64,000 nucleotides of DNA from UBA7330 sp043554545 (GCA_043554545.1 CP121337.1:2232001-2296000); one strand, 5' to 3'; positions 46,025 to 54,979 are shown, counted from the stretch's first letter. Translations and numbers: made by a program. The notes: generated from the sequence alone by a model not told the origin.

Positions 46025-46032
46025 TAAATTTA
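46025..46032 (-). promoter_or_regulatory. Candidate -7 element of the RNA gene
   Basis: TAAATTTA on the minus strand matches TAnnTTTG at 7 of 8 positions and lies 5 bases before the 5' base of the closing helix (46020), the expected distance to a transcription start. No good -33 TTTG is visible. Confidence 0.35.
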
Positions 46033-46055
46033 TCCTTTATTCTAAGAATTAAATA

Positions 46056-47123
46056 ATGTCTAATAAGATTTTCTTTACTCCCGGTCCGACACAGCTTTTT
46101 TACACGTACCAGGACCATTTTAAGGAAGCCATAAAGCTTGATATTCCTAGCATCTCGCACAGAAGTAAGGCCTTTATGAAAGTTTTCCAGGAAACACGTG
46201 AAAATCTAAAATCAATATTAGAACTGCCAGATGATCATCAAATCTATTTTACCGGATCTGCAAATGAAGTTTGGGAAAGAATCATCCAGAATCTGGTGAT
46301 TGATAAATCACACCATTTTATTAATGGTGCGTTTTCACAAAAATTTTATGACTTTGCTTTGCAATATCGCAAAACACCCACAAAGACTTTAGCAGCAAAC
46401 GGTCATCATTTTGAATCGCTTGATATTCCAGGTCAAACAGAGCTGGTAGGAATTACACTCAATGAAACTAGCAATGGCTATTCATTTACCGCTGAGGATA
46501 TTTATAGCATCCAAGAAGAAAACCCAGATTGCCTTGTTGCAGTAGACGGTGTAAGTGCATTACCCAGCATTCCTCTGGATTTTAATTTTGTCGATACTGC
46601 ATTAATCTCTGTTCAAAAATGTTTTGGGATGCCCGCTGGTCTTGGCATTTGGGTAGCAAATGAAAAATGCCTGGAAAAAGCCAATGAAATAGAAGCCTCA
46701 GGAATGGCGTCTGGCAGTTATCATTCGCTGAAAATGCTGGATAAAAGTGCCAGAAAAAATCAAACCCCAGAAACCCCAAATGTTTTGGGCATATACATTC
46801 TTGGAAAGATTGCTGAAGACCTATTAAGGAGAGGGATGAATTATCTTAGGAATGAAACGACATATAAGTCGACAATCCTCTACGCCACCCTGGAGAAGCA
46901 CCCGGATATGGAACCTTTTATTAAAGAAAAGAAACACAGGTCTAAAACAGTGATTGTTGCAGATGTTAAAGGTGGAAGTGGTCGTATAATCGATTTATGC
47001 AGTAATAAAGGATGGGTACTTGGGTCAGGGTATGGAGAAAATCAAACCAAACAGGTAAGAATTGCCAACTTTCCTATGCACTCAAAAGAACAGGTAGAAC
47101 AACTGTGCGACTTTCTTGTTTAA
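46056..47123 (+). CDS. serC: Phosphoserine aminotransferase (class V aminotransferase)
   Basis: A 355-residue class V PLP aminotransferase. Lys188 in ISVQKCFGMPAG is the PLP lysine, preceded by the Asp in AVDGVSALPSIPLDF. The N terminus IFFTPGPTQL and SHRSKAFM are typical of the SerC/alanine-glyoxylate aminotransferase group. Position directly after the SerB-SerA fusion makes phosphoserine aminotransferase, the middle step of the pathway, the best call. The sequence alone cannot fully exclude another class V activity. Confidence 0.85.
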   Translation: MSNKIFFTPGPTQLFYTYQDHFKEAIKLDIPSISHRSKAFMKVFQETRENLKSILELPDDHQIYFTGSANEVWERIIQNLVIDKSHHFINGAFSQKFYDFALQYRKTPTKTLAANGHHFESLDIPGQTELVGITLNETSNGYSFTAEDIYSIQEENPDCLVAVDGVSALPSIPLDFNFVDTALISVQKCFGMPAGLGIWVANEKCLEKANEIEASGMASGSYHSLKMLDKSARKNQTPETPNVLGIYILGKIAEDLLRRGMNYLRNETTYKSTILYATLEKHPDMEPFIKEKKHRSKTVIVADVKGGSGRIIDLCSNKGWVLGSGYGENQTKQVRIANFPMHSKEQVEQLCDFLV

Positions 47124-47147
47124 TATTTAAATGAGGTATTTGATAAC

Positions 47148-47173
47148 TTACTAGTAAAACGCCATTAATTTTG
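47148..47173 (+). promoter_or_regulatory. Candidate usp promoter with palindrome
   Basis: TAATTTTG at 47166-47173 is an exact -7 match; TTTG at 47139-47142 is a possible but distant -33 (23 bases). The perfect 10-bp palindrome TTACTAGTAA at 47148-47157 lies between them, where a regulator could bind. Confidence 0.4.
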
Positions 47174-47231
47174 TGTCTGATTTGACGGCTCATAATATTG
47201 TCGCTCAATCATCACTCCTTCGCTATTATCT

Positions 47232-48155
47232 ATGTATAAATTTAATAAAATATTAGTAGGACTGGACTTGTCTAATCTTGACAAAGACTTGATGGAAGCT
47301 GCTTCAAAAATGAGCACTTTATCTGCTGCCAAAGAAGTCCTGTTTATCAATGTAATCCGTGACTTCAGTATTCCAGAGAAATTGACCAAGGAGTTTCCTG
47401 ACCTCATTGAAAAGGCAATTGAAGAAAGAAGGAAATCTATTGAAACTGAAGTAGGTAAATATTTCAAATATGAGGAAGCACAGGTTGTTGTAAAAGTAAT
47501 GATCGAACAAGGACCTGTGACGAAGTCCTTTATGAAACTCATTCATGAGCATAAAGTAGACCTTGTTATACTTGGTAAGAAAAATGAAAATAGTGCAGGA
47601 GGCGTTTTAGTAAGTAGAATTGCAAGGAGAGCAGGTTGTTCCCTATTGATCCTTCCTAAAGGTCCTATGAGTTTCAAAACATTGCAAGTGCCTACAGACT
47701 TTTCAAATTATTCTAAAATAGCAATGGAGAAAGCGATCAGCATTGCTCGAAGAGCTAAGGAATCTTCCAGGATTATCGTTCATCATGTCTTCCAGGTTCC
47801 AACAGGTTACCATTATACAGGTAAAAACTACAAGGAGTTTGCTGAAATCATGAAAGAAAATGCTAAGAACGAGTATAAAAGGTTTATCTCAGGCATGAAA
47901 GTAGAAGGATTAGATATAGAAGAAATTTATAGCATCTATAAAAATGACGATGCCATCCCTGCCATCTACACAACTACTAAAAAAGTAAAAGCGGATCTAA
48001 TTATTATAGGGGCGAAAGGAACAACTTCTACAGCTGCAATGTTTATCGGAAGTAAAGCGGAAAAATTAGTGAGTCTAAATAGTGAGACACCCATGTTGGT
48101 TATCAGACCAAAAGGGAAAGTTGCAGGCTTTATTGAATCTTTAAAGGAACTTTAA
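47232..48155 (+). CDS. Universal stress protein with two Usp domains
   Basis: A 307-residue tandem UspA protein, domains at about 3-143 and 145-295. The second domain keeps the ATP-binding motif G-x2-G-x9-G-S at Gly260, Gly263, Gly273 and Ser274 (GAKG...IGS). In the first domain the equivalent site begins Gly115-Lys-Lys-Asn118, so the second glycine is lost and it probably does not bind ATP. Usp proteins act in the cytoplasm in stress survival. It converges with the MarR gene, overlapping it by 4 bases at the stop codons. Confidence 0.92.
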   Translation: MYKFNKILVGLDLSNLDKDLMEAASKMSTLSAAKEVLFINVIRDFSIPEKLTKEFPDLIEKAIEERRKSIETEVGKYFKYEEAQVVVKVMIEQGPVTKSFMKLIHEHKVDLVILGKKNENSAGGVLVSRIARRAGCSLLILPKGPMSFKTLQVPTDFSNYSKIAMEKAISIARRAKESSRIIVHHVFQVPTGYHYTGKNYKEFAEIMKENAKNEYKRFISGMKVEGLDIEEIYSIYKNDDAIPAIYTTTKKVKADLIIIGAKGTTSTAAMFIGSKAEKLVSLNSETPMLVIRPKGKVAGFIESLKEL

Positions 48156-48601
48156 CTCCTTAATTTGTCGAGTAAAAGGTTCAATTGTGCACACTCATCA
48201 GTTGAGAGTTTCTCCTGACTTCTCTCCCACTTTTCTAGCTCTTGATCGATAAGCTTTAATAAATCCAGTCCTGATTGAGATATAAAAACATCTACTGCTC
48301 TCCTATCATCCGAACATTGTTTTCTGACCACAAATTTCTTAGCTTCCAACTTGTCAACAATCCTACTTGCATTGGAACTCTTATCTAACATCCTGTCAAT
48401 TAAGAGATTTACGGTAGCAGGCTTAGGGTGTTGGCCTCTTAATATTCTTAAAATATTAAATTGAGGCATCGTCAAACCAAATTGTTTGAAAATATTTGCC
48501 TGCCTTGTGCTTAGCCAAGAATTTGTATAGATGATGTTGATCATGGCTTTATTCAACTCACTTTTAAATTTGGACTGTTTTATGTCTTCGCTTATTCCCA
48601 T
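48152..48601 (-). CDS. MarR family transcriptional regulator
   Basis: A 149-residue winged-helix regulator. The dimerisation helices are at both ends, the recognition region is about 60-85 (NLLIDRMLDKSSNASRIVDKLEAKKF), and the wing is VRKQCSDDRRAVDVFIS, with the DDRR motif typical of MarR proteins. It should act as a ligand- or redox-responsive repressor. There is no conserved sensor Cys near the N terminus; the single Cys is in the wing. A perfect palindrome lies 9 bases before its start, so autoregulation is likely. Other targets are unknown. Confidence 0.9.
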   Translation of the reverse strand: MGISEDIKQSKFKSELNKAMINIIYTNSWLSTRQANIFKQFGLTMPQFNILRILRGQHPKPATVNLLIDRMLDKSSNASRIVDKLEAKKFVVRKQCSDDRRAVDVFISQSGLDLLKLIDQELEKWERSQEKLSTDECAQLNLLLDKLRS

Positions 48602-48609
48602 ATCTACAA

Positions 48610-48624
48610 TTACATAATATGTAA
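48610..48624. promoter_or_regulatory. Operator-like palindrome for the MarR regulator
   Basis: TTACATA-A-TATGTAA, a perfect 7+1+7 inverted repeat, 9 bases upstream of the marR start codon. Size and position fit a MarR-dimer operator that would block transcription or initiation of its own gene; the divergent sigma factor gene begins 105 bases away. Confidence 0.6.
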
Positions 48625-48729
48625 CAACATTTAAAATTAATTAATTCCTGATAAAAAATATTTTAGGATCAATTTAAACTTTTGCGCTTTTTTACAATCT
48701 AAACGGATACAAGCTACCTGATTATTTTA

Positions 48730-49272
48730 TTGGAAGAAGATTTTATCATATCAAAAATTAAGAAGGAAGAAACCAAAAACTATGGTTTTAATTTACTGTT
48801 AAAAGAATATCAGGAAAGGATTTACTGGCACATCAGAAAAATGGTTGTAAGACACGATGATACCGATGATCTGACCCAGGAAGTCTTTATCAAAGTATGG
48901 AATAACCTTGACAAATTCCGCGCTGAATCAAGTCTTTTCACGTGGATATATCGCATAGCTACCAACGAATGCTTAAACTTTTTAAATAAAAAGAAAAAAA
49001 GATTCTTTGTTAAAATTCATGATGTATCTGAGGAATTGTCACGGGAACTATCCGTTCAAAACGAAACAATTGATGGGGAAGAAATAGAAATCAAGCTTCA
49101 AAAAGCACTTCTTAAACTGCCTGATAAACAAAGGTTGGTATTTAATATGAAGTATTTTGATGGAATGAAATTTGATGAAATTGCCGATATAACTAAAACA
49201 AGTGTTGGTGCATTAAAGGCCAGTTATCATCATGCAGTAAAAAAAGTAGAAGAATCTTTAATATCAGATTAA
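48730..49272 (+). CDS. ECF-type RNA polymerase sigma factor
   Basis: A 180-residue sigma-70 family factor of ECF type. Region 2 is at about 20-88 (DDTDDLTQEVFIKVWNNLDKF, then TWIYRIATNECLNFL) and region 4 at about 118-172 (LPDKQRLVFNMKYFDGMKFDEIADITKTSVGALKASYHHAVKK, the helix-turn-helix for -35 recognition). I accept the TTG start at 48730 because the next Met (in RKMVV) would remove part of region 2. It is followed after 32 bases by a membrane protein likely to be its anti-sigma factor. Confidence 0.92.
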   Translation: MEEDFIISKIKKEETKNYGFNLLLKEYQERIYWHIRKMVVRHDDTDDLTQEVFIKVWNNLDKFRAESSLFTWIYRIATNECLNFLNKKKKRFFVKIHDVSEELSRELSVQNETIDGEEIEIKLQKALLKLPDKQRLVFNMKYFDGMKFDEIADITKTSVGALKASYHHAVKKVEESLISD

Positions 49273-49304
49273 ACCTTTATCATGAAATTATATCTAATAG
49301 GCAA

Positions 49305-49733
49305 ATGAAAAAGTTTGATATCCATAAGGACAAGATTAATACACCTTTCAGTACACCTGAAGACTATTTTGAGGATCTAACCAGCAGAATTCAGGAACAG
49401 GTGACTTCAAAGGAGTACAGTCCACAATCTGTTTTACAATTAAAATGGTTGATGGCACCGGCCAGCTTATTGATTCTTGGCCTTTCAATCTATTTCTATT
49501 TTACTCCATCGGGGTCAGAAGCCAGTATGGATCAGCTCTTAGCTGATGTAAGCGATGATCAAATTGAAGCTTATCTGGAATTCAATGATGTCTCAGAATT
49601 TGAATTAGCACAGTTAATTGAATCCACTGATGATATGGTTGAAATGGATGATTATTTGGAAGGGATAGAAATGGATGACATCGACTTAGAAAATATTATT
49701 TTAGATATTGAATTAGAAAATTTAGGATCATGA
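49305..49733 (+). CDS. Single-pass membrane protein, candidate anti-sigma factor
   Basis: A 142-residue protein with a cytoplasmic N-terminal part (FSTPEDYFEDLTSRIQEQV), one membrane helix at about 47-67 (WLMAPASLLILGLSIYFYF), and a very acidic C-terminal part rich in Asp, Glu and Leu, probably periplasmic. Position directly after an ECF sigma gene, topology and size match an anti-sigma factor, although I see no zinc-binding HxxxCxxC motif. It overlaps the next gene by 4 bases. Confidence 0.6.
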   Translation: MKKFDIHKDKINTPFSTPEDYFEDLTSRIQEQVTSKEYSPQSVLQLKWLMAPASLLILGLSIYFYFTPSGSEASMDQLLADVSDDQIEAYLEFNDVSEFELAQLIESTDDMVEMDDYLEGIEMDDIDLENIILDIELENLGS

Positions 49734-50233
49734 AAATTATATGCACACTACTCACATTGCTGATCTCCATGAGTGTTTTTGCTCAGAGTCAGGAAGTAAT
49801 GGATAAAATTGAGTCTGCCAAGATTGCGCTTATTACCCAGCGACTGGAATTGAGCCCAGAGCAAGCAGAAAAATTCTGGCCTGTCTACAGGGAATATTCT
49901 GAAAAACAACGTGAAATTCATAGTGATTTTCAAAATCTCAGAAGAAGTTACAGACCTGAAACAGCCACAGAAGATGAAAGTAGGAAAATGGTAGAAAAGG
50001 GCCACCAGATAAAAGAACGAATGGTTCAATTGGATAAACAATATTCTGATCGCATGTTAAACGTCATCAATAACCGTCAATTACTTAGACTGAGAGAAGC
50101 TGAAAATGACTTCAGAAAGGAATTAATGCAGCGGTTAAAACAACAAAGACAAAGACAGCAACAAAATGGATTCGGGGATCGACCATCAAATGATGAGATA
50201 AGGCAACAAAGACAACAACAAAGGGGAAACTAG
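49730..50233 (+). CDS. Spy/LTXXQ-like periplasmic protein
   Basis: A 167-residue exported protein with a signal peptide ending SVFAQS. The mature part is all helical and strongly charged, with LELSPEQAEKFWPVYREYSEKQ, the LTxxQ-like helix found in Spy, CpxP and CnrX/ZraP relatives that act as envelope chaperones or metal/stress sensors. The C terminus is a low-complexity Gln/Arg tail (about 138-167). In an operon with an ECF sigma factor and a membrane anti-sigma candidate, it may set the signal threshold as CnrX does, which is inference. Confidence 0.65.
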   Translation: MKIICTLLTLLISMSVFAQSQEVMDKIESAKIALITQRLELSPEQAEKFWPVYREYSEKQREIHSDFQNLRRSYRPETATEDESRKMVEKGHQIKERMVQLDKQYSDRMLNVINNRQLLRLREAENDFRKELMQRLKQQRQRQQQNGFGDRPSNDEIRQQRQQQRGN

Positions 50234-50250
50234 CACATGTAATTCACCTG

Positions 50251-51312
50251 ATGAAGTTTATAGTTTGCTTTAGTCTCGCCGCATGTATGATTTGCCCCTT
50301 TATAGTGAAGGCACAGGATAATTCCTATGCGGAAGAAATTGAAAAACTAATGGCTGAAATGGACTCTATGTCCATTTTCAATCTGCTCGACAGTACCCTA
50401 AATGCGGTTAATATCAGGCAATCTGAACTAAATATTCGCGCAACATACTCAAGTAACGTGGCGGTAGCCGGACGTAATTACGGTATCAACCAGCATGGTT
50501 TTGCTCCTGGTATTACCTACTATCACAAATCTGGTTTCTTTGGAGATGCTACTGGTTTTTGGAACTCAGCCTATGATCCAAACTATAGCCTTACCATGTT
50601 ATCGCTTGGGTACTTTGGTACCGTTGGGCAATTCAGCTTCATACCATCCTATGAAAGGTGGATTTATTCAGATGATTCCTCAGCCTCTTTATTCAACAGT
50701 CTTGGGGTTTCCCTTAGTCAAAATATTAAGTTTTTAAATGCAAGTGCTGATTACAGCTTTCTTTTTGGATCTGAAACTGCTCACAGACTCATTTTTTCAG
50801 GAAGTGGGTATATCACTTTTAAGAATGTTTGGTTTTTTGATGCCATTAGTATTATGCCTGCAGTGGGTGTTCTCTTTGGTAATGATGAAGTTACAACTGT
50901 ACGATTTACTGATGAAAATGTCGTCAGGCCAATTGAAAACACTCTGTATTCCATCACGCAATTGACCGAGAATCAACAAAGGGTGTGGTTAAGAGCAGCG
51001 CTGGAAAGAGAAAGGATTGGAGAAAAAGTTGCCAGAGAGTTTCTAAAAAACCTGAATGATTATGGTACTATTTTAAGCCCTCAAACGATCAATACAATTG
51101 AAAGCAGATTAAATAGCAACTCCTCTGAAAATGTCTTTGGTTTGATGAACTGGAATTTCAGCTTACCTGTTTTTCTTACGATCAACCATTTCAATATCTC
51201 CTTCTCTTATTCCTATAACATCCCTCAATCGCTTCCAGGTGAGGTTTTTTCATTTGACCCCATCAGTTATTTTAGCACTTCAGTAACTTATCGGATCCCT
51301 TTTAAAAATTAA
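50251..51312 (+). CDS. Putative outer-membrane beta-barrel protein
   Basis: A 353-residue protein with a signal peptide ending near VKAQD, a short helical region (EEIEKLMAEMDSMSIFNLLD), then alternating beta strands to a C-terminal VTYRIPFKN, with an aromatic residue near the end. I do not recognise the family. It follows the Spy-like gene by 17 bases and is probably the last gene of the ECF sigma operon, perhaps a regulated envelope component. A loop region (about 220-295) is helical and charged. Confidence 0.6.
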   Translation: MKFIVCFSLAACMICPFIVKAQDNSYAEEIEKLMAEMDSMSIFNLLDSTLNAVNIRQSELNIRATYSSNVAVAGRNYGINQHGFAPGITYYHKSGFFGDATGFWNSAYDPNYSLTMLSLGYFGTVGQFSFIPSYERWIYSDDSSASLFNSLGVSLSQNIKFLNASADYSFLFGSETAHRLIFSGSGYITFKNVWFFDAISIMPAVGVLFGNDEVTTVRFTDENVVRPIENTLYSITQLTENQQRVWLRAALERERIGEKVAREFLKNLNDYGTILSPQTINTIESRLNSNSSENVFGLMNWNFSLPVFLTINHFNISFSYSYNIPQSLPGEVFSFDPISYFSTSVTYRIPFKN

Positions 51313-51333
51313 CTTTCTAATAAACGAGAAACA

Positions 51334-51366
51334 TTTGAGAATAAACCATTAGAAAAGCTATCTTTG
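51334..51366 (+). promoter_or_regulatory. Promoter of pyrG-yidC
   Basis: TTTG at 51334-51337, 21 bases, then TATCTTTG at 51359-51366, exact to TAnnTTTG. Transcription should begin near 51373, which rules out the in-frame TTG at 51364 as the pyrG start and supports the ATG at 51403. Confidence 0.65.
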
Positions 51367-51402
51367 TATCCCGTAACAAAACCTGATCAATTCGTCTTTT
51401 TC

Positions 51403-53022
51403 ATGTCAAAGACCAAATATATTTTCGTTACGGGGGGTGTAGCTTCTTCATTGGGTAAAGGGATTATTTCATCTTCCTTAGGAAAACTACTTCAAGCCCG
51501 TGGACTTCGAGTCACCATTCAAAAATTTGACCCTTACATCAACATCGATCCGGGAACACTCAATCCTTATGAACACGGGGAATGCTATGTAACGGATGAT
51601 GGAGCAGAAACAGATTTAGATCTCGGCCATTACGAGCGATTTCTAAACATTCCTACATCTCAGGACAACAATGTTACTACTGGAAGAATCTACTACAATG
51701 TCATTCAAGCTGAACGTGAAGGCAAGTTTCTCGGTAAAACTGTCCAGGTAATCCCTCACATCACGGATGAAATAAAGAATAATATTTTTAAGCTTGGGAA
51801 TACAGGAAAATATGATATTGTCATTATAGAACTTGGTGGATGCGTAGGTGATATTGAATCCCTTCCATTTGTTGAAGCTGTTCGTCAGGCACGTCTGGAG
51901 GTCGGACCAAGCAGGTGTATTTCCATACATTTAACCTTGGTACCTTATCTGAAAACCGCTGGTGAGTTAAAAACTAAGCCTACTCAACATTCCGTAAAAG
52001 AACTTCAGGAGGCAGGTATTCAACCTGACATTCTTGTTTGTCGATCAGAATATCCGATCACAATCGAGATCAGAAAGAAACTCGCATTGTTTTGCAACGT
52101 ACCCTACAATGCTGTAATTGAAGCATTGGATGCTGAATCTATCTATGATGTTCCGCTATTAATGAGGAAAGAAAAGCTAGATGAAAGGGTACTCGCAAAG
52201 TTTAAAATGTCTTATAAGAAACAGCCCAAAATCGAACAATGGAAAGAGTTTTTGGGAAGACTGAAAAATCCTACCACAGAAGTTAGGATTGGTTTGGTCG
52301 GAAAGTACGTTGAACTAAAAGATGCTTATAAATCGATTGCTGAGTCTTTTACGCATGCAGGTGCTGAAAATGAATGCCACGTGCATATTGAATGGATTCA
52401 TGCAGAGGATATTGACAGTAGTAATGTTACGAAGACACTCGCTAATCTAGACGGAATATTAGTGGCTCCCGGTTTTGGGGAAAGAGGCATTGATGGAAAG
52501 CTAGAAGCGGTTAGATTTGCCCGCGAAAACAAAATTCCTTTTCTGGGTATTTGTTTGGGGCTTCAGTGTGCTGTCATTGAATTCGCCAGAAATGTGCTCA
52601 ATTTCAAGGGAGCCAACAGTGCTGAAATGGATCCAAAGACTAAATATCCGGTAATTGACATTATGGAAGATCAGAAAAACCTGAAGGAAATGGGTGGAAC
52701 TATGCGTTTGGGTGCCTATGATTGTCAATTAAAGAAAGGATCAAAGGCTTATCACATTTACAATCATTCCAAAATTTCTGAAAGGCATCGACACAGATAT
52801 GAATTCAACGAAAAATATCTAGAAGCATTTGAAAATGCAGGGATGATTGCTTCGGGAAAAAACCCAGACACAAACCTTGTCGAGATTATGGAAATACCAG
52901 AGCACCCTTGGTTTGTGGGCACTCAATTTCATCCGGAATTAAAATCAACAGTGGATAGCCCACATCCCCTTTTTGTAAAATTTATTAAGGCGGCCATCGT
53001 CAATAAGAAAGATTCAGAATAG
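51403..53022 (+). CDS. pyrG: CTP synthase
   Basis: A 539-residue CTP synthase that aminates UTP to CTP with glutamine and ATP. The ATG at 51403 gives the standard start SKTKYIFVTGGVASSLGKG, containing the ATP-binding loop. The N-terminal synthetase domain shows DPYINIDPGTLNPYEHGE and GGCVGDIESLPF. The C-terminal glutamine amidotransferase has the nucleophile Cys384 in GICLGLQ and the His-Glu pair in FHPELKS. All catalytic residues are present. yidC follows after 15 bases. Confidence 0.98.
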   Translation: MSKTKYIFVTGGVASSLGKGIISSSLGKLLQARGLRVTIQKFDPYINIDPGTLNPYEHGECYVTDDGAETDLDLGHYERFLNIPTSQDNNVTTGRIYYNVIQAEREGKFLGKTVQVIPHITDEIKNNIFKLGNTGKYDIVIIELGGCVGDIESLPFVEAVRQARLEVGPSRCISIHLTLVPYLKTAGELKTKPTQHSVKELQEAGIQPDILVCRSEYPITIEIRKKLALFCNVPYNAVIEALDAESIYDVPLLMRKEKLDERVLAKFKMSYKKQPKIEQWKEFLGRLKNPTTEVRIGLVGKYVELKDAYKSIAESFTHAGAENECHVHIEWIHAEDIDSSNVTKTLANLDGILVAPGFGERGIDGKLEAVRFARENKIPFLGICLGLQCAVIEFARNVLNFKGANSAEMDPKTKYPVIDIMEDQKNLKEMGGTMRLGAYDCQLKKGSKAYHIYNHSKISERHRHRYEFNEKYLEAFENAGMIASGKNPDTNLVEIMEIPEHPWFVGTQFHPELKSTVDSPHPLFVKFIKAAIVNKKDSE

Positions 53023-53037
53023 ATTCAATAAGAAATA

Positions 53038-54855
53038 ATGGATAGAAGTCAAATAATTGGTTTAGTACTGATGCTGGTATTTATTACCGTCTATTTTCAG
53101 TTTTTTGCTCCAGAAGCACCCCTTCCAGAAGAAGATATCATTACTCAGGATACGGTCAGTGGTAGTCAGGCAACTCAAACAATTACTACAGATTTAATTG
53201 CACCTACCAACACATTGTCTGATAGCGCGAAGTCTGAATTAAATAAATTGAAGTTTGGTTTGTTTTCCGCGTTTGCTGAAGGATCCGAGTCTGAGAAAAC
53301 AGTTGAAAACGAGCAGGTAAAGCTCACCTTTAGCAACAAGGGAGGAACGATCAAAAAAGTCATTTTAAAAGAGTTTAAAGACTTTGAAGGTCAGGATCTT
53401 GTACTGCTTAATGAACAATCTTCCAGGCAAAGCCTTCTATTCGAGCACCTGTCCAGAAACATAGATGTTGCTGATTTGTATTTTAGTGGATCTTCATCAA
53501 CCAGAAGTGATTCAACTGTTATTTCCTACAAACTAGATCTTGGAGAAGGTAGATCTCTCTCCTACGAGTACACTGTCCCCAATGAAGGTTATGAGGTTGG
53601 CTTTAAAGTACGGCAACAAGGTCTCGAAGGAATCATTGGAAGAGAAGTCAACTTTGAGTGGGAAGAATCCATGAGAAGGCTGGAGATGAATTTAGAAGAT
53701 GCCAGAAATAAATCAACTGTGAAATATAGGTTAGCAAGTGGAGACGTCGATTACCTCTCTGCTACCTCGACAGACAACGAGCAGGAGCAAATTGTTGAGC
53801 CTATCAATTGGGTTTCTTTCAACCAGAAGTTTTTTTCCGCTGCCATCATTCTTAACCCTTCAATAAGTTCTGGATCAGTCTCATCAACTGTTACACCTAA
53901 TGATTCCGCTACTGTAAAGAAGGTAGGAATGAATATCGCCTTGCCTTATGACCGATTCATTGGAAATAAATTGGATGCCAAATTCTATTTTGGACCCAAC
54001 AATTACAGCATCTTAAAAAACATTGCACCTGACTTTGAGAAGAATGTAGACTTAGGCTGGAGTGTACTATCCTGGATCAACAAATTCGCCATCATACCAA
54101 TTTTCCATTTTCTGGAAAATTACATTGCCAGTTATGGAGTCATCATCATTATCATGGTATTCCTGATTCGTTTGGTATTAGCGCCATTGACTTACAAATC
54201 CCATTTAGGTATGGCCAAGATGCGGGTAATGAAGCCAGAGTTGGATGAAATCAAAGAAAAACATGGTGGGGACATGCAAAAAGCTCAACAAGAGCAAATG
54301 GCACTTTACCAGAAAGTAGGCATCAACCCATTAAGTGGATGTATTCCTATGCTATTACAAATGCCCATTCTCTTTGCCATGTTTTATTTCTTTCCGAATT
54401 CGATTGAGCTCAGACAGCAAAGTTTCCTATGGGCAACTGACCTTTCTACCTATGACAGCATTCTTGATCTTCCGTTTGTCATTCCTTTCTACGGAGACCA
54501 TGTAAGTTTATTCACCTTGCTGATGACGGCCTCAACAATACTGTATACCTGGTCCAACAGTCAGGTAACGACCATACAAGGCCCCATGAAAACGCTACAA
54601 TATATCATGCCAGTCATGTTTTTATTCTTTTTGAATAGCTATTCTTCCGGTCTTACATTCTACTATTTTGTTTCCAACATTGTTTCATTTGGGCAAATTG
54701 CCATGTTCAGGAAATTCATTGATGAAGATAAAATCAAAAATGCTCTGGAAGAGAACAAAAAGAAAAATGCCAATAAAAAGAAATCTAAGTTTCAACAACG
54801 ATTAGAAGATGCCATGAAAGCCAATGAGCAGGCAAAGAAAAAATCAAAAAAATAA
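53038..54855 (+). CDS. yidC: Membrane protein insertase YidC
   Basis: A 605-residue insertase that folds and inserts membrane proteins alone or with Sec. The first membrane helix (QIIGLVLMLVFITVYFQFF) is followed by a Ser/Thr-rich linker, a large periplasmic beta domain (about 75-335) and the conserved five-helix core (about 360-565). The core contains the family Arg in IRLVLAPLTYKS and the cytoplasmic helical pair MRVMKPELDEI. The C-terminal tail is Lys-rich, as expected for ribosome contact. It is co-transcribed with pyrG. Confidence 0.97.
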   Translation: MDRSQIIGLVLMLVFITVYFQFFAPEAPLPEEDIITQDTVSGSQATQTITTDLIAPTNTLSDSAKSELNKLKFGLFSAFAEGSESEKTVENEQVKLTFSNKGGTIKKVILKEFKDFEGQDLVLLNEQSSRQSLLFEHLSRNIDVADLYFSGSSSTRSDSTVISYKLDLGEGRSLSYEYTVPNEGYEVGFKVRQQGLEGIIGREVNFEWEESMRRLEMNLEDARNKSTVKYRLASGDVDYLSATSTDNEQEQIVEPINWVSFNQKFFSAAIILNPSISSGSVSSTVTPNDSATVKKVGMNIALPYDRFIGNKLDAKFYFGPNNYSILKNIAPDFEKNVDLGWSVLSWINKFAIIPIFHFLENYIASYGVIIIIMVFLIRLVLAPLTYKSHLGMAKMRVMKPELDEIKEKHGGDMQKAQQEQMALYQKVGINPLSGCIPMLLQMPILFAMFYFFPNSIELRQQSFLWATDLSTYDSILDLPFVIPFYGDHVSLFTLLMTASTILYTWSNSQVTTIQGPMKTLQYIMPVMFLFFLNSYSSGLTFYYFVSNIVSFGQIAMFRKFIDEDKIKNALEENKKKNANKKKSKFQQRLEDAMKANEQAKKKSKK

Positions 54856-54971
54856 AAATACATAAAGTTTTTATTTAGCACTTAGGAGCTAACTATTTGA
54901 TTTCAAGCTATCTAAAAAAACTCGATCAGTAATGATTGATTTTTGAGGCTTTTTCTTCTGATGATCTTAGA

Positions 54972-54979
54972 TATATTTG
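54972..54979 (+). promoter_or_regulatory. Candidate -7 element for parA
   Basis: TATATTTG, exact to TAnnTTTG, 34 bases before the parA start. A TTTG at 54942-54945 is 26 bases upstream, too far for a standard -33. Confidence 0.4.

Noticed and set aside
50130..50233. Gln/Arg low-complexity repeats at the end of the Spy-like gene
   Set aside because: This looks like a simple disordered tail, not a repeat array or mobile element.
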